NCBI GenBank assembly: GCA_034401795.1
Contig: CM067360.1
Coordinates: 117,494,572 to 117,558,571, forward strand
Direction: 5' to 3'
DNA: 64,000 bases
DNA from: Chaetoderma sp. LZ-2023a
Lineage: Eukaryota > Mollusca > Caudofoveata > Chaetodermatida > Chaetodermatidae
The position numbers were made by a program, and so were the translations under genes. How positions within the stretch are numbered: position 1 is the first letter of the stretch; the number at the start of each line of letters is the position of its first letter. This document shows, piece after piece, positions 24,156-35,250 of this stretch. The notes under the pieces were generated by a model. That model was not told the DNA's origin. It did no database searches and worked only from the letters and a program-made list of their open reading frames with translations.

Positions 24156-25470
24156 ACTTTAATAAATATTCTGTTGAATACTTTGAAACTAATGATACCG
24201 TGGAACTGTCGCCGCCTAAGACAAAAACGGGTTATTATTATCATTATACCGCTTACCTGTACAGCTTACATTGGATTTGATTTCCCGGAATTCAACTTCA
24301 AAGCGAGTTCAAGAAGTAAAAGAACCATCATTTTTCGTCTCGGAATTCAAGTGGGTCCTTAATCAGATTTTCCTGAGACGATTCAATTTACCTGCGTAAA
24401 TACAATTTGTATTATACCTATCATAATATGGGCGACCATCTTCCCGGATCCAACCGGAAAATGCGGATTTTTAACTGGCTCGGATTTCCGGAAATCCTGT
24501 GAAATATCCAGATTTTCTTCATTCACCTATCGAAAAGATTTTTTTAGCAAGTGTAAATAAATAAATCTGTTGAATTATATTTCTGCCTTTGTAATTTGTA
24601 ATAGACAAGTTGTAGTTTAAATTGATGATGTGTATGCATCTCTGCACGCGCACATATACACAAACGCTGGAAGAGACAAATCGCGCACCTGCGCGTTTTG
24701 TCCGAAAAGGGCAAACCGCGCACTCACGCTCTTGTCCAAACTTATTTTCCGGACAAAGAATATTGACACCTGCCTTGCGATAAGTAGGGAAAACGTTCCA
24801 GAGCGCTCTGCGCGTGCAAAATCGGTTTTTCTCGTTTTGCATGTTAAATGATGTAATTAATGCGAAAACAGCAGATTGTCAATAGTTTGCAGATTAGCAA
24901 AACGTTTGGAAATGGTTTCCCTACGACGCGAGGCTGGTCGCGCTATCATATTGAACGCAGTAATATTTCTGAGGTTTTATATGATCGTATTTGTTAGGTG
25001 AAGCTGTGAATGCTTATTACCCTCGCCCTGTAAGGGGAAGATGGCATTGTGACCGGGTCTGTCTGTGTGTCAGTCCGTCCGCCTATCCATCGGTCCCCAC
25101 ATATATCCCAAACACTACTGATACGATTTGGCTCAAATTTTAACACAACGAAAGAACATACGGTGCAAGAGAATTTTCAGACGTTTGGCCTCGAGCCTGT
25201 AAAAAGACCCCGGATCCAGATCGGATCAAATTCTGGATCTATAAATATGTCCGAAACTTCTGGTCCGATTTTGTTCAAATCTCAGCACGACCATAGGATG
25301 CCCCCAACATTCGGCATGATCCAAATCAATCCAGAAAATCCATGAAAATCCGAAAATTCCGAAAACTTCTTACAATGTGACAAAGATGAGCGGGCGAGCG
25401 TCTGCAGTCTCCGATTGGTCTTGTTCACACTTGTGTCAACGTAACACACTAATGCTCAAGGCGCCAACAT
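24156..25470. other. Mostly unassigned DNA with a MITE-A fragment
   Basis: A MITE-A palindrome fragment (TTCTGTTGAATACTTTGAAA) lies at 24,170-24,200. The rest is unassigned; 25,020-25,110 has low-complexity GTCTGTCTGTGTGTCAGTCC sequence. ORFs at 24,519-24,842 (minus) and 25,049-25,345 (plus) show no recognisable motif. Confidence 0.35.
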
Positions 25471-25474
25471 GACA

Positions 25475-25690
25475 TCTGCATTGGTCTTGAGGAATGCCCA
25501 CGTGCAAGCCAAGAGAAGGCTATTTCTTGAGAATTTGCAACTGGAATTAATGTCTCGTTAACCGAGCCAGTTATAGGAGTTTTAAATTTTCAAGAAAGTG
25601 TCTTTGCTTGGCCTACAAATGGACACTGATGAAGAAAAAAAAAGAATTTTCTTAACAGTTACCACTTTAATCTTAACACCGGTTAATCAG
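25475..25690 (+). mobile_element. MITE-B copy 4
   Basis: GGTCTTGAGGAATGCCCACG, the GCAAGCCAAGAGAAGGC arm, the CTCGTTAACCGAGCCAG centre, then AAATTTTCAAGAAAGTGTCT and TTGGCCTACAAATGGACAC. The ends are eroded; a further CTTGAGAAATATCAG fragment lies at 25,710-25,740. Confidence 0.65.
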
Positions 25691-25792
25691 GGACTCGTCC
25701 CTTAGTGGTCTTGAGAAATATCAGTTCATTTGCAGTCCACTAAAAAGCCATATTTGCTTAAATATCACAAGTAAATTTACAACAAAAACATT

Positions 25793-25872
25793 ATTATGAC
25801 GTCACCATACACGTCGCGTAGTTGATCATAACGTCATACGATTGATGGATAAACTGGAAAGGGCTATTGATG
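25793..25872 (-). mobile_element. MITE-A end fragment, minus orientation
   Basis: TATGACGTCACC, CACGTCGCGTAGTTGATC, ATAACGTCATACG and the terminal ATGGATAAACTGGAAAGGG. Only the CRE-bearing end is present. Confidence 0.65.
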
Positions 25873-26060
25873 TAGGGTGATCAGTCGTGTTTAGCTCAGT
25901 AAAAGGGTATCTTGGAAGTAATACTGTCCACGTCAAATATATGTCGTAATTCTGGGTTGTCACACGGTATACGGATGCATGTCTGCGGATTTCGAAATCA
26001 GATGTAGGCCTATATAGTAATCTCCCAAATTAGAAACGTACCCTATTGATTGTTGTTTAA

Positions 26061-26153
26061 GGCTGTGTTCTCACTAGAGAGTTAATCATGAATAACGCCA
26101 TTTTTTAATATGGCGTTATACCTGATTAAGTGTCTAGTGAGAAACTAAGAGCC
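26061..26153. mobile_element. MITE-C copy 1 (about 90-bp foldback)
   Basis: Left arm GGCTGTGTTCTCACTAGAG with AATAACGCCAT; right arm ATGGCGTTATACCTGATTAA with GTCTAGTGAGAAAC. The two halves are reverse complements almost throughout. Confidence 0.75.
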
Positions 26154-26226
26154 ATAGGCCTACTGAAATAACCGACGTGGGAGCTACGACAACCGCAAAA
26201 TGAATCTCTGGAATTTGTAACACTAA

Positions 26227-26316
26227 GGCCGTGTTCTCACTAGAGTGTTACTGGGGAATAACGCCATACTTCAGTATGACATTATTCCCGATTAAGTCTC
26301 TAGTGAGAACACGGAC
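26227..26316. mobile_element. MITE-C copy 2
   Basis: GGCCGTGTTCTCACTAGAG at the left, CTCTAGTGAGAACACGG at the right, loop near GCCATACTTCAGTATGAC. Flanked by TAA on the left and TTA on the right. Confidence 0.8.
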
Positions 26317-26319
26317 TTA

Positions 26320-26410
26320 GGCCATGTTCTCACAGGCGAGTTAATCGGGAATAACGCCATACCTCAGTGTTGCGGTACGCCGGTTAAGTCTCTAGTGAGA
26401 ACATGGTCTA
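26320..26410. mobile_element. MITE-C copy 3, abutting copy 2
   Basis: GGCCATGTTCTCACAGGCGA at the left and CTCTAGTGAGAACATGGTC at the right, separated from copy 2 by only TTA. A related partial copy (CGTAGAGACTTAATCAGGAA, then TAACGCCAT) lies at 26,480-26,510. Confidence 0.8.
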
Positions 26411-26662
26411 AGGTCCGTTTTATAAGTCGAACTTTCTGTCGCGCCGCGCTAATGACGATTGGTTGATTTATAAATCGGGCCGTAGAGACTTAATCAGGAA
26501 TAACGCCATATTTGCCAGAGTACTGCATATAGACTGTTGCTCAAACGGCATTTCGAAGAGCAGTCGGGTCTGGATTAATCCATTGCCTTGGTTTGACCGC
26601 TAAGAGACCCAAACCACTTTGGGACACATTTCTGTCGTGTGTATGCAAATTACGCCCACATA

Positions 26663-26904
26663 TTAACCCTTCGCGCTCAAGCCGGTATAAACCGCTTCAG
26701 CAGTGGTCTTTGGAACTGTTCATTTGCAGACCAAGAGAAAATTATTATTTGTTTTTAATTTACCACTGGAATCCCTGTCTTGATAACCGCTCCAGTCATT
26801 CCATTGGTAGATTTTCAAAAATACTCTTCTCTTTGTCTGAAAATGCACACGTTTTCTTAGGAAATACAAATTTTGAAAGTAAATTTGAGTGTTAAAGAGT
26901 TAAT
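26663..26904 (+). mobile_element. MITE-B copy 5
   Basis: TTAACCCTTCGCGCTCAAGC at the left, GTTAAAGAGTTAA at the right. Internal arms: TTTGCAGACCAAGAGAAAAT against AATACTCTTCTCTTTGTCTG, centred on TTGATAACCGCTCCAG. Confidence 0.75.
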
Positions 26905-27127
26905 ATATCGTGCATGCAATGTATCCCCTTGTCTGATGTGCCATTAACTACGATTGGCTGATAGGTTTTATCCCTTCATCCAAGCACAGGCTTTAGTGCA
27001 TCGGGAGCTAATTACTGTCGCAAAGGCTGCACTGTACACGACGCAAATGAAAGTAGGGCCATTGGCACCGCGTCCAATATTATGATCAACCAAGACACAC
27101 TCGTATGTGAATGATGACTTACTCGTG

Positions 27128-27496
27128 ATGGACCTTTCACGTTTATCCACCCATTATCTGACTTCATATGACGTCATAATCAACCAAGTGACTTGTAGGA
27201 TGCCGTCATTATTAACCATGGCATGAATGATTCGATTTAGTTCGTCTTTAGCGCATAATAGCTCAACACTGTGTATCTTTGCCATTTAATAAACATTCTG
27301 CTAAATACTTTGAAACTAATTTGAATGGATGCTGATGCTGCCATTGTTAGTTTCAACACATTTAACCGCTTACCTGTATAGTTTTCTGGAAATTTATAGG
27401 CAGCGAGTTCAGGGATAGACCAATCCCAACACGAGTGATGTGTGGGTGGGGTTTAGCTAGAGAGGGGCGGGGCATAGCTAAAACTGGAGAGGTCCA
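27128..27496 (+). mobile_element. MITE-A copy, near-complete
   Basis: ATGGACCTTTCACGTTTATC at the left, AAACTGGAGAGGTCCAT at the right. Includes CATATGACGTCATAATC, a palindrome arm with GATGCTGATGCTGCC, CTTACCTGTATAGTTTTCTG, and GGGGCGGGGCATAGC. Confidence 0.82.
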
Positions 27497-27599
27497 TTAT
27501 TTACTAGCCACTCAGCTCTGTATCAATGCTATTTGTACCGTTTTTCTATTACTGACAATCAAAAATATTTTATTCGGAAATCATAAGAGGCTGTGTTTG

Positions 27600-28003
27600 T
27601 CACTCAGATATAAGGCGTCAAAATCAATTACGCCACGTGTAGGCTGACGTCACAATCATATACGTATTGAACGAAGTTGCTAATTCCGTCATGAGCTTCC
27701 AATAGTGATTTAGTTGTACTAGTATACCATAGGCAACAACTGCGTCCAGTCAATTTATTTTGAAATATTCAATAGCTTAGCTGCATAGATTTCTGAAAGT
27801 AAATTAAGGCCGTGTTCTAACTAGAGACTTAACCGGCGTAGCGCAATGCTGAGGTATGACCTTATTCCCGATTATCTATCTAGTGTGAACACGGCCTGAG
27901 ATTCATTAAGCTCAGGGTTCGCTCGATCGCAACACGGGTAAAGCGTTGGCGGAAGTTAACTAAAGATTGGTGGGGCATAGCTAAACGTGGAGTCATCCAT
28001 TAT
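27600..28003 (+). mobile_element. MITE-A copy hosting a nested MITE-C
   Basis: Degenerate left half (CTGACGTCACAATC), a collapsed palindrome (GGCAACAACTGCGTCCAGTC), then the right half with GTGGGGCATAGCTAAACG. The right half is interrupted between TTCTGAAAGTAAAT and ATTCATTAAGCTCAGGG by a 90-bp foldback. Confidence 0.7.
27808..27896. mobile_element. MITE-C copy nested in MITE-A
   Basis: GGCCGTGTTCTAACTAGAG at the left, CTAGTGTGAACACGGCC at the right, preceded by TAA. The insertion point inside the MITE-A right half shows that this MITE-C moved after that MITE-A. Confidence 0.8.
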
Positions 28004-28129
28004 ACTCTCAGCGGCGAAGCGTTACAGTGATAGGAAAACATAAAGTAAAATGTTAGGAAAATTGCAAGAATAGACAATCTATTAAATAATAAAAAGCTTA
28101 GGCTATACCAATTACATTTTCTTGCAAAC

Positions 28130-28248
28130 CATCCTAGCTTAAATTTTCCAAATCTAGAACAAGAATAATCCTGTAATTTTGAGGCATAATACCTTAAAAT
28201 TACAGCATTATTCTTGTTCTCGATTTGGAAAAAATTAAGTTAGAAGGG
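28130..28248. repeat. Near-perfect 119-bp palindrome
   Basis: The left arm runs CCTAGCTTAAATTTTCC, GAACAAGAATAATCCTGTAA, TTTTGAGGCATA. The right arm is its reverse complement with few mismatches: ATACCTTAAAATTACAGC, ATTATTCTTGTTCTCG, TTTGGAAAAAATTAAGTTAG. It is unlike MITE-A, B or C; only one copy is seen here. Confidence 0.8.
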
Positions 28249-28249
28249 T

Positions 28250-29518
28250 TTCAGGGGTTTTTCTATCTAAGAATTTTTGGCGACCAAATCCTTATCACTC
28301 GTAATTCTTCAGAATCTCCTGCAGCTCTTTGTTCTCTGGAGCATACGCATGGCAGGTGTGAGTTGGAAATACCATCGAACAGACAAGATTATCACGCAAG
28401 AACTAGGAATATGCTGAGTAAAGGCGGTTTTGTGCACATCCATTCAAGGCATATAGGTATATCAAGCTACGTAGCCGGAGAGGTGGGGATGAGCCATCAC
28501 TAATCATTTTCCTACCAGCGACAAAGCAGTCCATTATTCGTTGGCTGCTTCTCACAGATCAACTTCATTGACACGCCGTGACGAAATGGATGGAGGACGG
28601 AGATCCGTCTCCAAGATGAGTTGTTCCATATAATGAATATAGGTATGGGGCGAATATAGGTATGTGACTGTCGGGTTTAGCGTGCACCATTGTCCCTGAG
28701 GGTGGATGTAAGTGTAGTTATATACATGCAGTAATTAATGCGACACTACCTACAGAACCTACGCGACCATGGGTAACGCTTTACGCAAGAAAGGTGCTCG
28801 TACCTCCCCTTGTGCGTGTCGCTTACATACGCCTAGCCATTGTTGTCATAGTTTCAGTAGTTATATGGCTGTTTTGTCTTGTAATGACTGTATATTTAAA
28901 TAAAGTTTCAGTGATTAATACGAGAATGGATTCTACAGTAACAACAATAGGCATCTTTGAGAAGCATGTGTACGTCAGTGCGCCTATGATGTCACCACGT
29001 CATTGACACTGTCTTTGGAAAAGTCACTTCACGGATGAGGCGAGGAAACATGGCATAGTAACCACGCTGGTACAGAGTTATGGCATCTAGTGCATGTCAA
29101 CATATGTAAGTGCACTCTCATTTAAGGGTATATACACGGTAGCTGGGTGTCTAATCATCACACGCCATCATAGACTCGTAGTCATGCCAGTGTTATGGTG
29201 AGAGATTTCGTTACTCGGTGACGATTACATTTTTTACTGATCCGACTTTGACCGCACATATCGTTAGATATTTTCCATAGCCGAAGGCGTACTGAAAACC
29301 AGATTTGGTAGAGACAAATCACTGTGATTCTAAATGTGACTTCTTGTGGATCAAAGTTGTGCGTTTTCTATCAAACCCTCAATATCGGGATGCATTCTTT
29401 CAGATTGTATTAAAACAGCCAGTGAGATATAACACACAATGCAAAGGGGAAGGGAATAATTGGCAGTGGAGAGGAGAGGGGTGGTTATCTTTGCAGAGGC
29501 ATACTGTTCTTCGTACAG
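28250..29518. other. Unassigned DNA
   Basis: No supported gene. A frame at 28,794-29,006 contains a hydrophobic stretch but lacks an in-frame ATG. A run of about ten G lies at 29,578. Confidence 0.3.
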
Positions 29519-30179
29519 TTATTCTCTCATTAATTTCAGGGTTATGGGCATGCGATGCATGGCAACATCGTAGAGGAGGGGGGGGGGAGCTGTCTTCTTT
29601 GTCAGCATCATGTGTAATGCTCGATTGAAACCTTGTTTAATCGTGTCGGTGGTCGTCCTTCCTATCTGGAGCAGGTGATACATCGCAGCGAAGAATTTGC
29701 TCTCGAACTTGGTCCTTTGATCGGAATGTAGTTCGTGAAGTGTGACGAAATGGCAAAACACATTGCCAACCAATGCGTCCGGAATGGTGGCAGACTCCTG
29801 ATTGAGAAAAGCGAGTATCTCAACCCACTTTATAAAGTTGTTATGCAGCTCTAGTATGTTAGTATTTTCATTGTCAAAGGTGGTGAGAGGAAATGGTGTC
29901 CGAGTATATCGATTGCAAACCACTCAAAAGGTTCTCCGATGACCTTAGTTTGTATCCCAGTGGTTTGGCTCTCGGGGAACAAAAGCTCTCCGATGGTGGT
30001 GAATACATTTTGCTACTCCATATTTTTATGCTGGCACAAAGACTTATCCAGTGGAACCGAGCCTTGATTTTTTCTAGGGTCTTCTCTGTAGCATTAGTAT
30101 CATGACGTTGCTCCGTGGAATGACTAGGTGGCTCATGAAATACATCTCTCTGCTTATGGATTGGCATTCTAACAGTCAC
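29519..30179 (-). pseudogene. Ty3/gypsy integrase fragment
   Basis: Minus strand. The zinc-binding region is recognisable in FHEPPSHSTEQRH and EKTLEKIKARFHW. The first catalytic Asp sits in AIDILG at about 29,900-29,915, in a different frame from what follows. The core continues with NNFIKWVEILAFLNQESATI, LHELHSDQRTKFES (second Asp) and QGFNRALHMM, where family members have ERFNRTL, so the catalytic Glu appears replaced by Gln. Frameshifted and truncated at both ends. It may come from the same family as the 5,880-9,281 element, which lacks an integrase, but the two pieces do not overlap and cannot be compared. Confidence 0.8.
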
Positions 30180-31647
30180 TGATAGTAATATTTGGTGGCT
30201 TCAGTTAGAGCAAAGATATGTTCTTCTAGAGGGTGGTCCCAACCATTGCATGAGGAAAAACGATTGGGGATCCTACAACTACCATATTTTAACAATAGTC
30301 TCCTGCATCCAGTAGAAAGAATATAGGCGCTGCTTTTTAGGGGGCCTCTGCAGTAATTATGTTAATCTTCTCATTTGAATATTGATGGATGAGGGCAATG
30401 ACATTGCTGTGCTTCCTTCTGAGCCTATAGACTAAGGTGTGAAGCTGTGTAGTGCCTCTTGCCATCTCCAACCTGTCCATCAGTGTTACATAAATCGTAA
30501 GCAATCATAGGGAGGAATGCACGTCTGTAAAGAACCTAAGAGTTCACGCCTTGTTACCACATATCTTTTCTCAATCTTCACGAGTATGCGGAAACCATAA
30601 CAATGTACCTGTTCACCTCTATCGTCGCCTCTCTAAGACAGTACCGTTCCAATTTAGATTACGGATGTGTCTATATCCATGCTGAAATGGCGAGTAGGAA
30701 CAGGGAGAGTGAGTATTGGTGTGATCATAAGTTGTTCTGTAAGGGCATGGACGGCTTCGACGCAGGTGAAATCCCAGTTAAACAGTTAAACAGAAGGCAC
30801 TTTTCAGTGGCATGGTATAAGTGACAAGCGATCTTGCAGAAGTGGTAAACATGCCCCCAATAATACTAACCTAGCCCGCGAAAGCTGTGTACCACCCTTA
30901 CAGATGTGTTGCGACTCTGAAAGAGTTTCGCATGTAGGATAGCATACTATTGGAATTTAGAATCTCTCCCGATTCCAGAATAATACAATATCAGACTGGA
31001 CACGACATTCACCACCACCACCACAACCCCAGAGTGTAGTCGGGGAGATATTATGGAAATGTGTCACAGGGTCGATATTAACTATATCTTGTGCATGGCC
31101 TATTAAAACATGTGTGCCATAGCGCATGGACGACTCAACCTCGTTCCACATATTTTATTTCGCTGTCAAACATTTGACACTGAAAACACAAATTTGTACT
31201 TGTGTCACTTTCCTGTATGCACACCAAACAACAACAATCACAGATGTAAAGAACTTCATACCAGAAGGCATAGATAATTTTAATTACATTATATAAATAT
31301 CTGAATGTATCTAGATGGTTTTTAGAAGATCATTGATGCTGTTGTGTTGCTTTGATGGGTATGATGCTATAACAACATACTATTGCTAATCAGGAAACAC
31401 AATACTAGTGGTGATATGACAGCAAAAACAATTCAACTGACAGAAATTGTTAATAACATATATTCTCGAGTCCTAATTGAATTAAAGTGGAGGATGGAAT
31501 GACATAGGCATATGAATGTCAGCCGGATTACACTGTCAAAGGCCTGATGTTCTGCGTCCAGCATCTGAAGCCCACCATGCATTCTGAGAATGATGTAGAT
31601 TGTTATATTGAAGTCTTTTAAAAGTATGGTGAGCACTCGACATGTAT
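30180..31647. other. Unassigned DNA
   Basis: No gene recognised. The stretch just after 30,180 may continue the Ty3/gypsy remnant in badly broken frames. A CACCACCACCACAACC run lies near 31,010. Confidence 0.3.
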
Positions 31648-31950
31648 ATTAACCCCTTTAGTGTCAACAGCGCATTAAATCGCTCAACATATTATTTATT
31701 TCAATTAACCATCTAATTGCCAATAGTTTTCTAGAATGTTTTGAGTATTTTCGTAAATTCATAAGGAAAACTTTAAAAAATTAATTTCTGTTGTCCTTCT
31801 AATGGACATTCATTAATTTATATTTTTTAATTTACATTCCAGTGGTAAATTTTCAAACATATTCTTCTATCCTGAAAATGGACATTTCTCTGATCACTAC
31901 AGAGGTCGTTTTTACCAACCTGACCTTTAAAGGCAAACGAGGGGTTAATG
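31648..31950 (+). mobile_element. MITE-B copy 6, longest
   Basis: TTAACCCCTTTAGTGTCAAC at the left and GGCAAACGAGGGGTTAA at the right, about 300 bp. The right arm keeps CCAGTGGTAAATTTTCAAAC, TCCTGAAAATGGACATTTCT and CACTACAGAGGTCG; the left arm is eroded. Confidence 0.7.
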
Positions 31951-32436
31951 ATTCTACTGATAAGAGTAATATGACAACCACTAAAATGATATTAATGGAA
32001 TGATAATATTATAATAAGATCAGAATGACAGAATAATATACCAATTTATTGAGTAAATGGCGAACAGTAATAATGGTATATTGACATTCTGCTATTGTTT
32101 TATAATGTTATAATGATGAAATATTATGACATACTGATATATTGATGTTAAAATAACAAAATTATTGAATGAAATAATGATGTAATGCTATACCGATTGC
32201 AATTATAAGTTATAATATTATAATCGTATAATGTCAATGATATGATGCTAAAACTACAAGGCTGGTCCTAAATTGATAATGTTACCACGTTTTAATACAG
32301 CATTGCTAGAGGGCCGTAGTGCTAGGATATTATATTGTTATAATGATGACGATATAGTGATGCACTGATGCTGAAATAATACCAGTGGTGTAATGCAAAT
32401 AATAGAATGAAAATAATGTATGATAATATTATTAGG
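31951..32436. repeat. AT-rich low-complexity block
   Basis: Dense, irregular ATAATG, ATGATG and ATAATATTATAA words with no fixed period. No ORF. Confidence 0.6.
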
Positions 32437-32569
32437 TTATTTAACATTTCCGAGTACAATATGGATTTTTATTTATGAGTCAATGTTGTGATTAAATATC
32501 AGCATTGGGCGAGATGCAACGTGGACTCTTACAAAAAAATCCATATTCTACTCGGAAATGTTAAATGAT
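32437..32569. mobile_element. Short TIR element, about 133 bp
   Basis: Terminal inverted arms of about 45 bp: TTATTTAACATTTCCGAGTA then CAATATGGATTTTTATTTAT, against ATCCATATTCTACTCGGAAA then TGTTAAATGAT. The loop of about 45 bp is unrelated to the arms. Non-coding; superfamily unknown. Confidence 0.7.
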
Positions 32570-32984
32570 CTATTTATTACACATCTATATATTGAAATAA
32601 TTAGGAAATAAATAGTCCAAAGCAACATGCTCGTTTAATTTACTATTTACCAAATGTACAACACGAATGATACGAGTTAGCAATTCATTTGTGACCTAAT
32701 ACCGCATTGAGGAATACCATGTGTTCATGATGTATCCAAACAGATCTTCCATGAGCCTGCAAATTGGCATTCCTAAAGAAGATTAAAGAAGCTGGTTTGG
32801 GCTGTCTTGACAATAAACGGGGTAGCGGCATGACTGAGATTTGCTGCATAAATGGCAAGCTAAAGGTGCTGTCAGTTTTAAACATGTATCCAATGTTCCA
32901 TGCAACAGTTGGATACAATGTCTATGCTCTTTTAGGTTGACTGTTTTAATATCTGTTTTCCGATGTTGGATATAAGCGATGTTT
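32570..32984. other. Unassigned DNA
   Basis: A short MITE-B-like fragment (GCCTGCAAATTGGCATTCCT) lies at 32,756-32,775. Nothing else recognised. Confidence 0.35.
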
Positions 32985-34975
32985 GTTTGGCTTTCTGGAA
33001 TATCGATGGGGCCTTTACAAGTAACAATGACCAGAGAACATGCAAGCTTACCGACCCAGAAATTTAAAGCCAGATAATAAAATTTGACATTATCTGCCTG
33101 ATAGAAACGCACTGTGGAGAAAAATATCAGTTTACAATACTGGGCTTCCATATACAAACACACCTTAGGCCAAGATTATCCACTTCTAAACGTGACTATG
33201 GAGGAATTGATGTATTTGTAAGAAAATAGATACGTAAGTGTATAAAATGTATACCTCCATCAAATAGCGAGATCATGTGGATCAAACTCCTCAAAAGCTT
33301 TTTCAATTTCGAAAAAGATATATATCTTGGCGTAGTTTATGTAAGTCCAGTAGGGACAACTTTCTCTGCATGGAGAGATAACACCTTTGAAATATTAGAA
33401 AATGATGTAGCTCTGTATTCTAAATCAGGAAATTGGTTAATCTGTGGGGATTTCAGTGCTCGAACTGCAAATGATTCAGATGTTTGTATGGACGAGTGAT
33501 CACCTATAGCCAATTTTCTACCAGACTATGTACTTGATGTGGATACTCCCAGAAACAACACGAATCCACATGATGTAGATAAGCACGGCAAATCTTCAAA
33601 TCTGCGTATCCTAAATGGGCGTATCTTGAGCGATTCTTCTTGCCATTGCACTTGTTTCAGCCACACCGGCAAACCCAGTCGAATTGACTATATGTTAGCT
33701 TCTACCAATATTTTCTGTAAAATAGAATGTTTCCATGTAAATAATCCCAAGCATTTCTCTATCCATTATATAAGATGGTACGCAACGCTGGTATATATGG
33801 GCACACACTAAGTGATACTCCGAAGTGCATCTAAACTGTCGGGTATAAAACATTGATGCTGGAAAGTGTTTGAAAATAAAACCTAGAAGTATAGTTAATA
33901 ACATGAAGAATCAATGGTTTGACCAGGATTGCAGAATTATGCATAAGGATCTCAGAGGTATGGCACGTAGAATTCATGAAGCGCCATCAGATACCATCTT
34001 ATTAAATAAGTTTCGATATTTATACAAATAGTGTAAAAGAAGTCCATCTTTAAAAAGCGAATCGTGGATCAAATGGAACCCTTTCAGTCCAAAAACCCTA
34101 ATACATTTTGGAAACTGTATGATGAACTCAAAGGTACAAATATTAATTCTAAAGGAAATTCAATTTCCTGTACAGAATGGGTGTCACAATTCAACAAACT
34201 TGTTAATAGTGTTCCACACGTCGATTTAGACCTTGAACACACAATAGACAATTTTATTCAAACCAACAGAACTACAATTTTTAACGAACTTAATTTTAGT
34301 ATTACCACTTCTGAGATCTCTCGGGCTATTTCCTTTCTGAAAAAGCCCGCCAAACCGAGTAGATTTGACGAGATCTTAAATGAAATGTTAAAGGCTGGAC
34401 ACACTCGATTTTTACCTGTTCTGCACAAATTGTTTAATTCACTTCTGAGCCCTTCACAATTTACTATAGAATGGCACTGTTATCTACTTTCACCTATACA
34501 CAAGAAGGGTGAGGTAACACAATTTGCTGAAGCAAACTCACTAATCCCACAATGCCAAATTGATTATAGGAAGAATGCAAGAACAGCAGACCATATTATG
34601 ACTTCGAAAACAATTATTAATGCTTCTACTAAGAAAAATATATACTGCTGTTTTGTGGATTTCAAGTCAGCCTTTGACACAGTCTCCCGAAGCAAACTAT
34701 TGTATAAATTACTACAAGCTGGTATTGATGTAAATTTACTAAGCGAAATATGCAGTCAAAATGAATGATGGGTAGAGCAATTGCTTTTCATCCTCAGTTG
34801 GTGTCAAACAAGTTTGCGTACTTAGCCCAATTTTACTCAACATGTATCTGCGTGATTTGTCAGATATCTTTGATAGAACATGCGATCCTATACCTTTGAA
34901 TAACATTTCTATTAATTGTGTTATGTTTGCTGATGATCTTGCGATAGTGTCAGAAACCCACAGTGGCTAAATTAA
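32985..34975 (+). mobile_element. LINE D: 3'-truncated non-LTR retrotransposon
   Basis: Begins near a broken endonuclease start (WNIDGAF) followed by IICLIETHCGEKYQF. Continues with LGVVYVSP, WLICGDFSART and SRIDYMLAS; the expected final SDH block is degraded to PKHFS. RT follows from 34,064: LHKLFNSLLSPSQF, LLSPIHKKGE, IYCCFVDFKSAFDTVSR (catalytic Asp), and, after a frame break, NCVMFADDLAIVSETHSG with the Asp pair intact at about 34,920-34,965. The sequence stops being LINE-like straight after this, so the thumb and 3' end are absent. The endonuclease is APE-type, but I cannot place the clade with confidence. Confidence 0.82.
34064..34768 (+). pseudogene. LINE D reverse transcriptase fragment
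   Basis: The longest open part of LINE D, 234 codons, covering the pre-RT region (NPNTFWKLYDELKG), the RT fingers and the first catalytic Asp (VDFKSAFDTV). The following RT segment, with a variant GVKQGCILSP and the FADD box, lies in shifted frames at 34,770-34,965. Confidence 0.8.
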
Positions 34976-35097
34976 GCAATATTGTGCATATGGGCTGAGA
35001 ACACGACTTTCCACTTGTTGTCCCTAGGTCGATTTTTTTACGATAAATAGCATGTGTGTTTGTGTATCCGCTTGAGCCGATTTCTCTTTAAAATGTG

Positions 35098-35250
35098 ATG
35101 TATTTTTGTGCCACAATGTACACAACTGTCTGAAATGTGTTCGGGAGTTTCATTTTCTAGATTCCCAGCAGATCAAATTGCACGTAAAAATGTCTACAAC
35201 TTATACGGTGAGGATCTAGTGAACGTTACCAGTTTTCACAATTATAAATA
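35098..35250 (+). pseudogene. THAP-like zinc-finger fragment
   Basis: A frame starting with TGT near 35,099 reads CIFVPQC, then CSGVSFSRFPADQIARKNVY, and runs to a stop at about 35,250. The pattern of a Cys pair near VP.C, then GVSF.RFP.D...RK, is the N-terminal half of a C2CH THAP domain. The later Cys-X2-His pair is not seen. THAP domains occur in host proteins and at the N-terminus of P-element-type transposases, so a dead transposase is likely. Confidence 0.45.

Noticed and set aside
25049-25345. 98-codon plus-strand ORF
   Set aside because: It begins in low-complexity GTCTGTCTGTG sequence and shows no recognisable domain.
28794-29006. Frame with a convincing transmembrane-like stretch (AIVVIVSVVIWLFCLVM)
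   Set aside because: It has no in-frame ATG at its start, no clear splice sites and no family resemblance; a nearby strong-context ATG is in another frame.
30603-30824. Plus-strand ORF with a WC word, considered as the partner exon of the second MINPP copy
   Set aside because: The residues around WC do not follow the family pattern and there is no GYG block or donor at the expected place.
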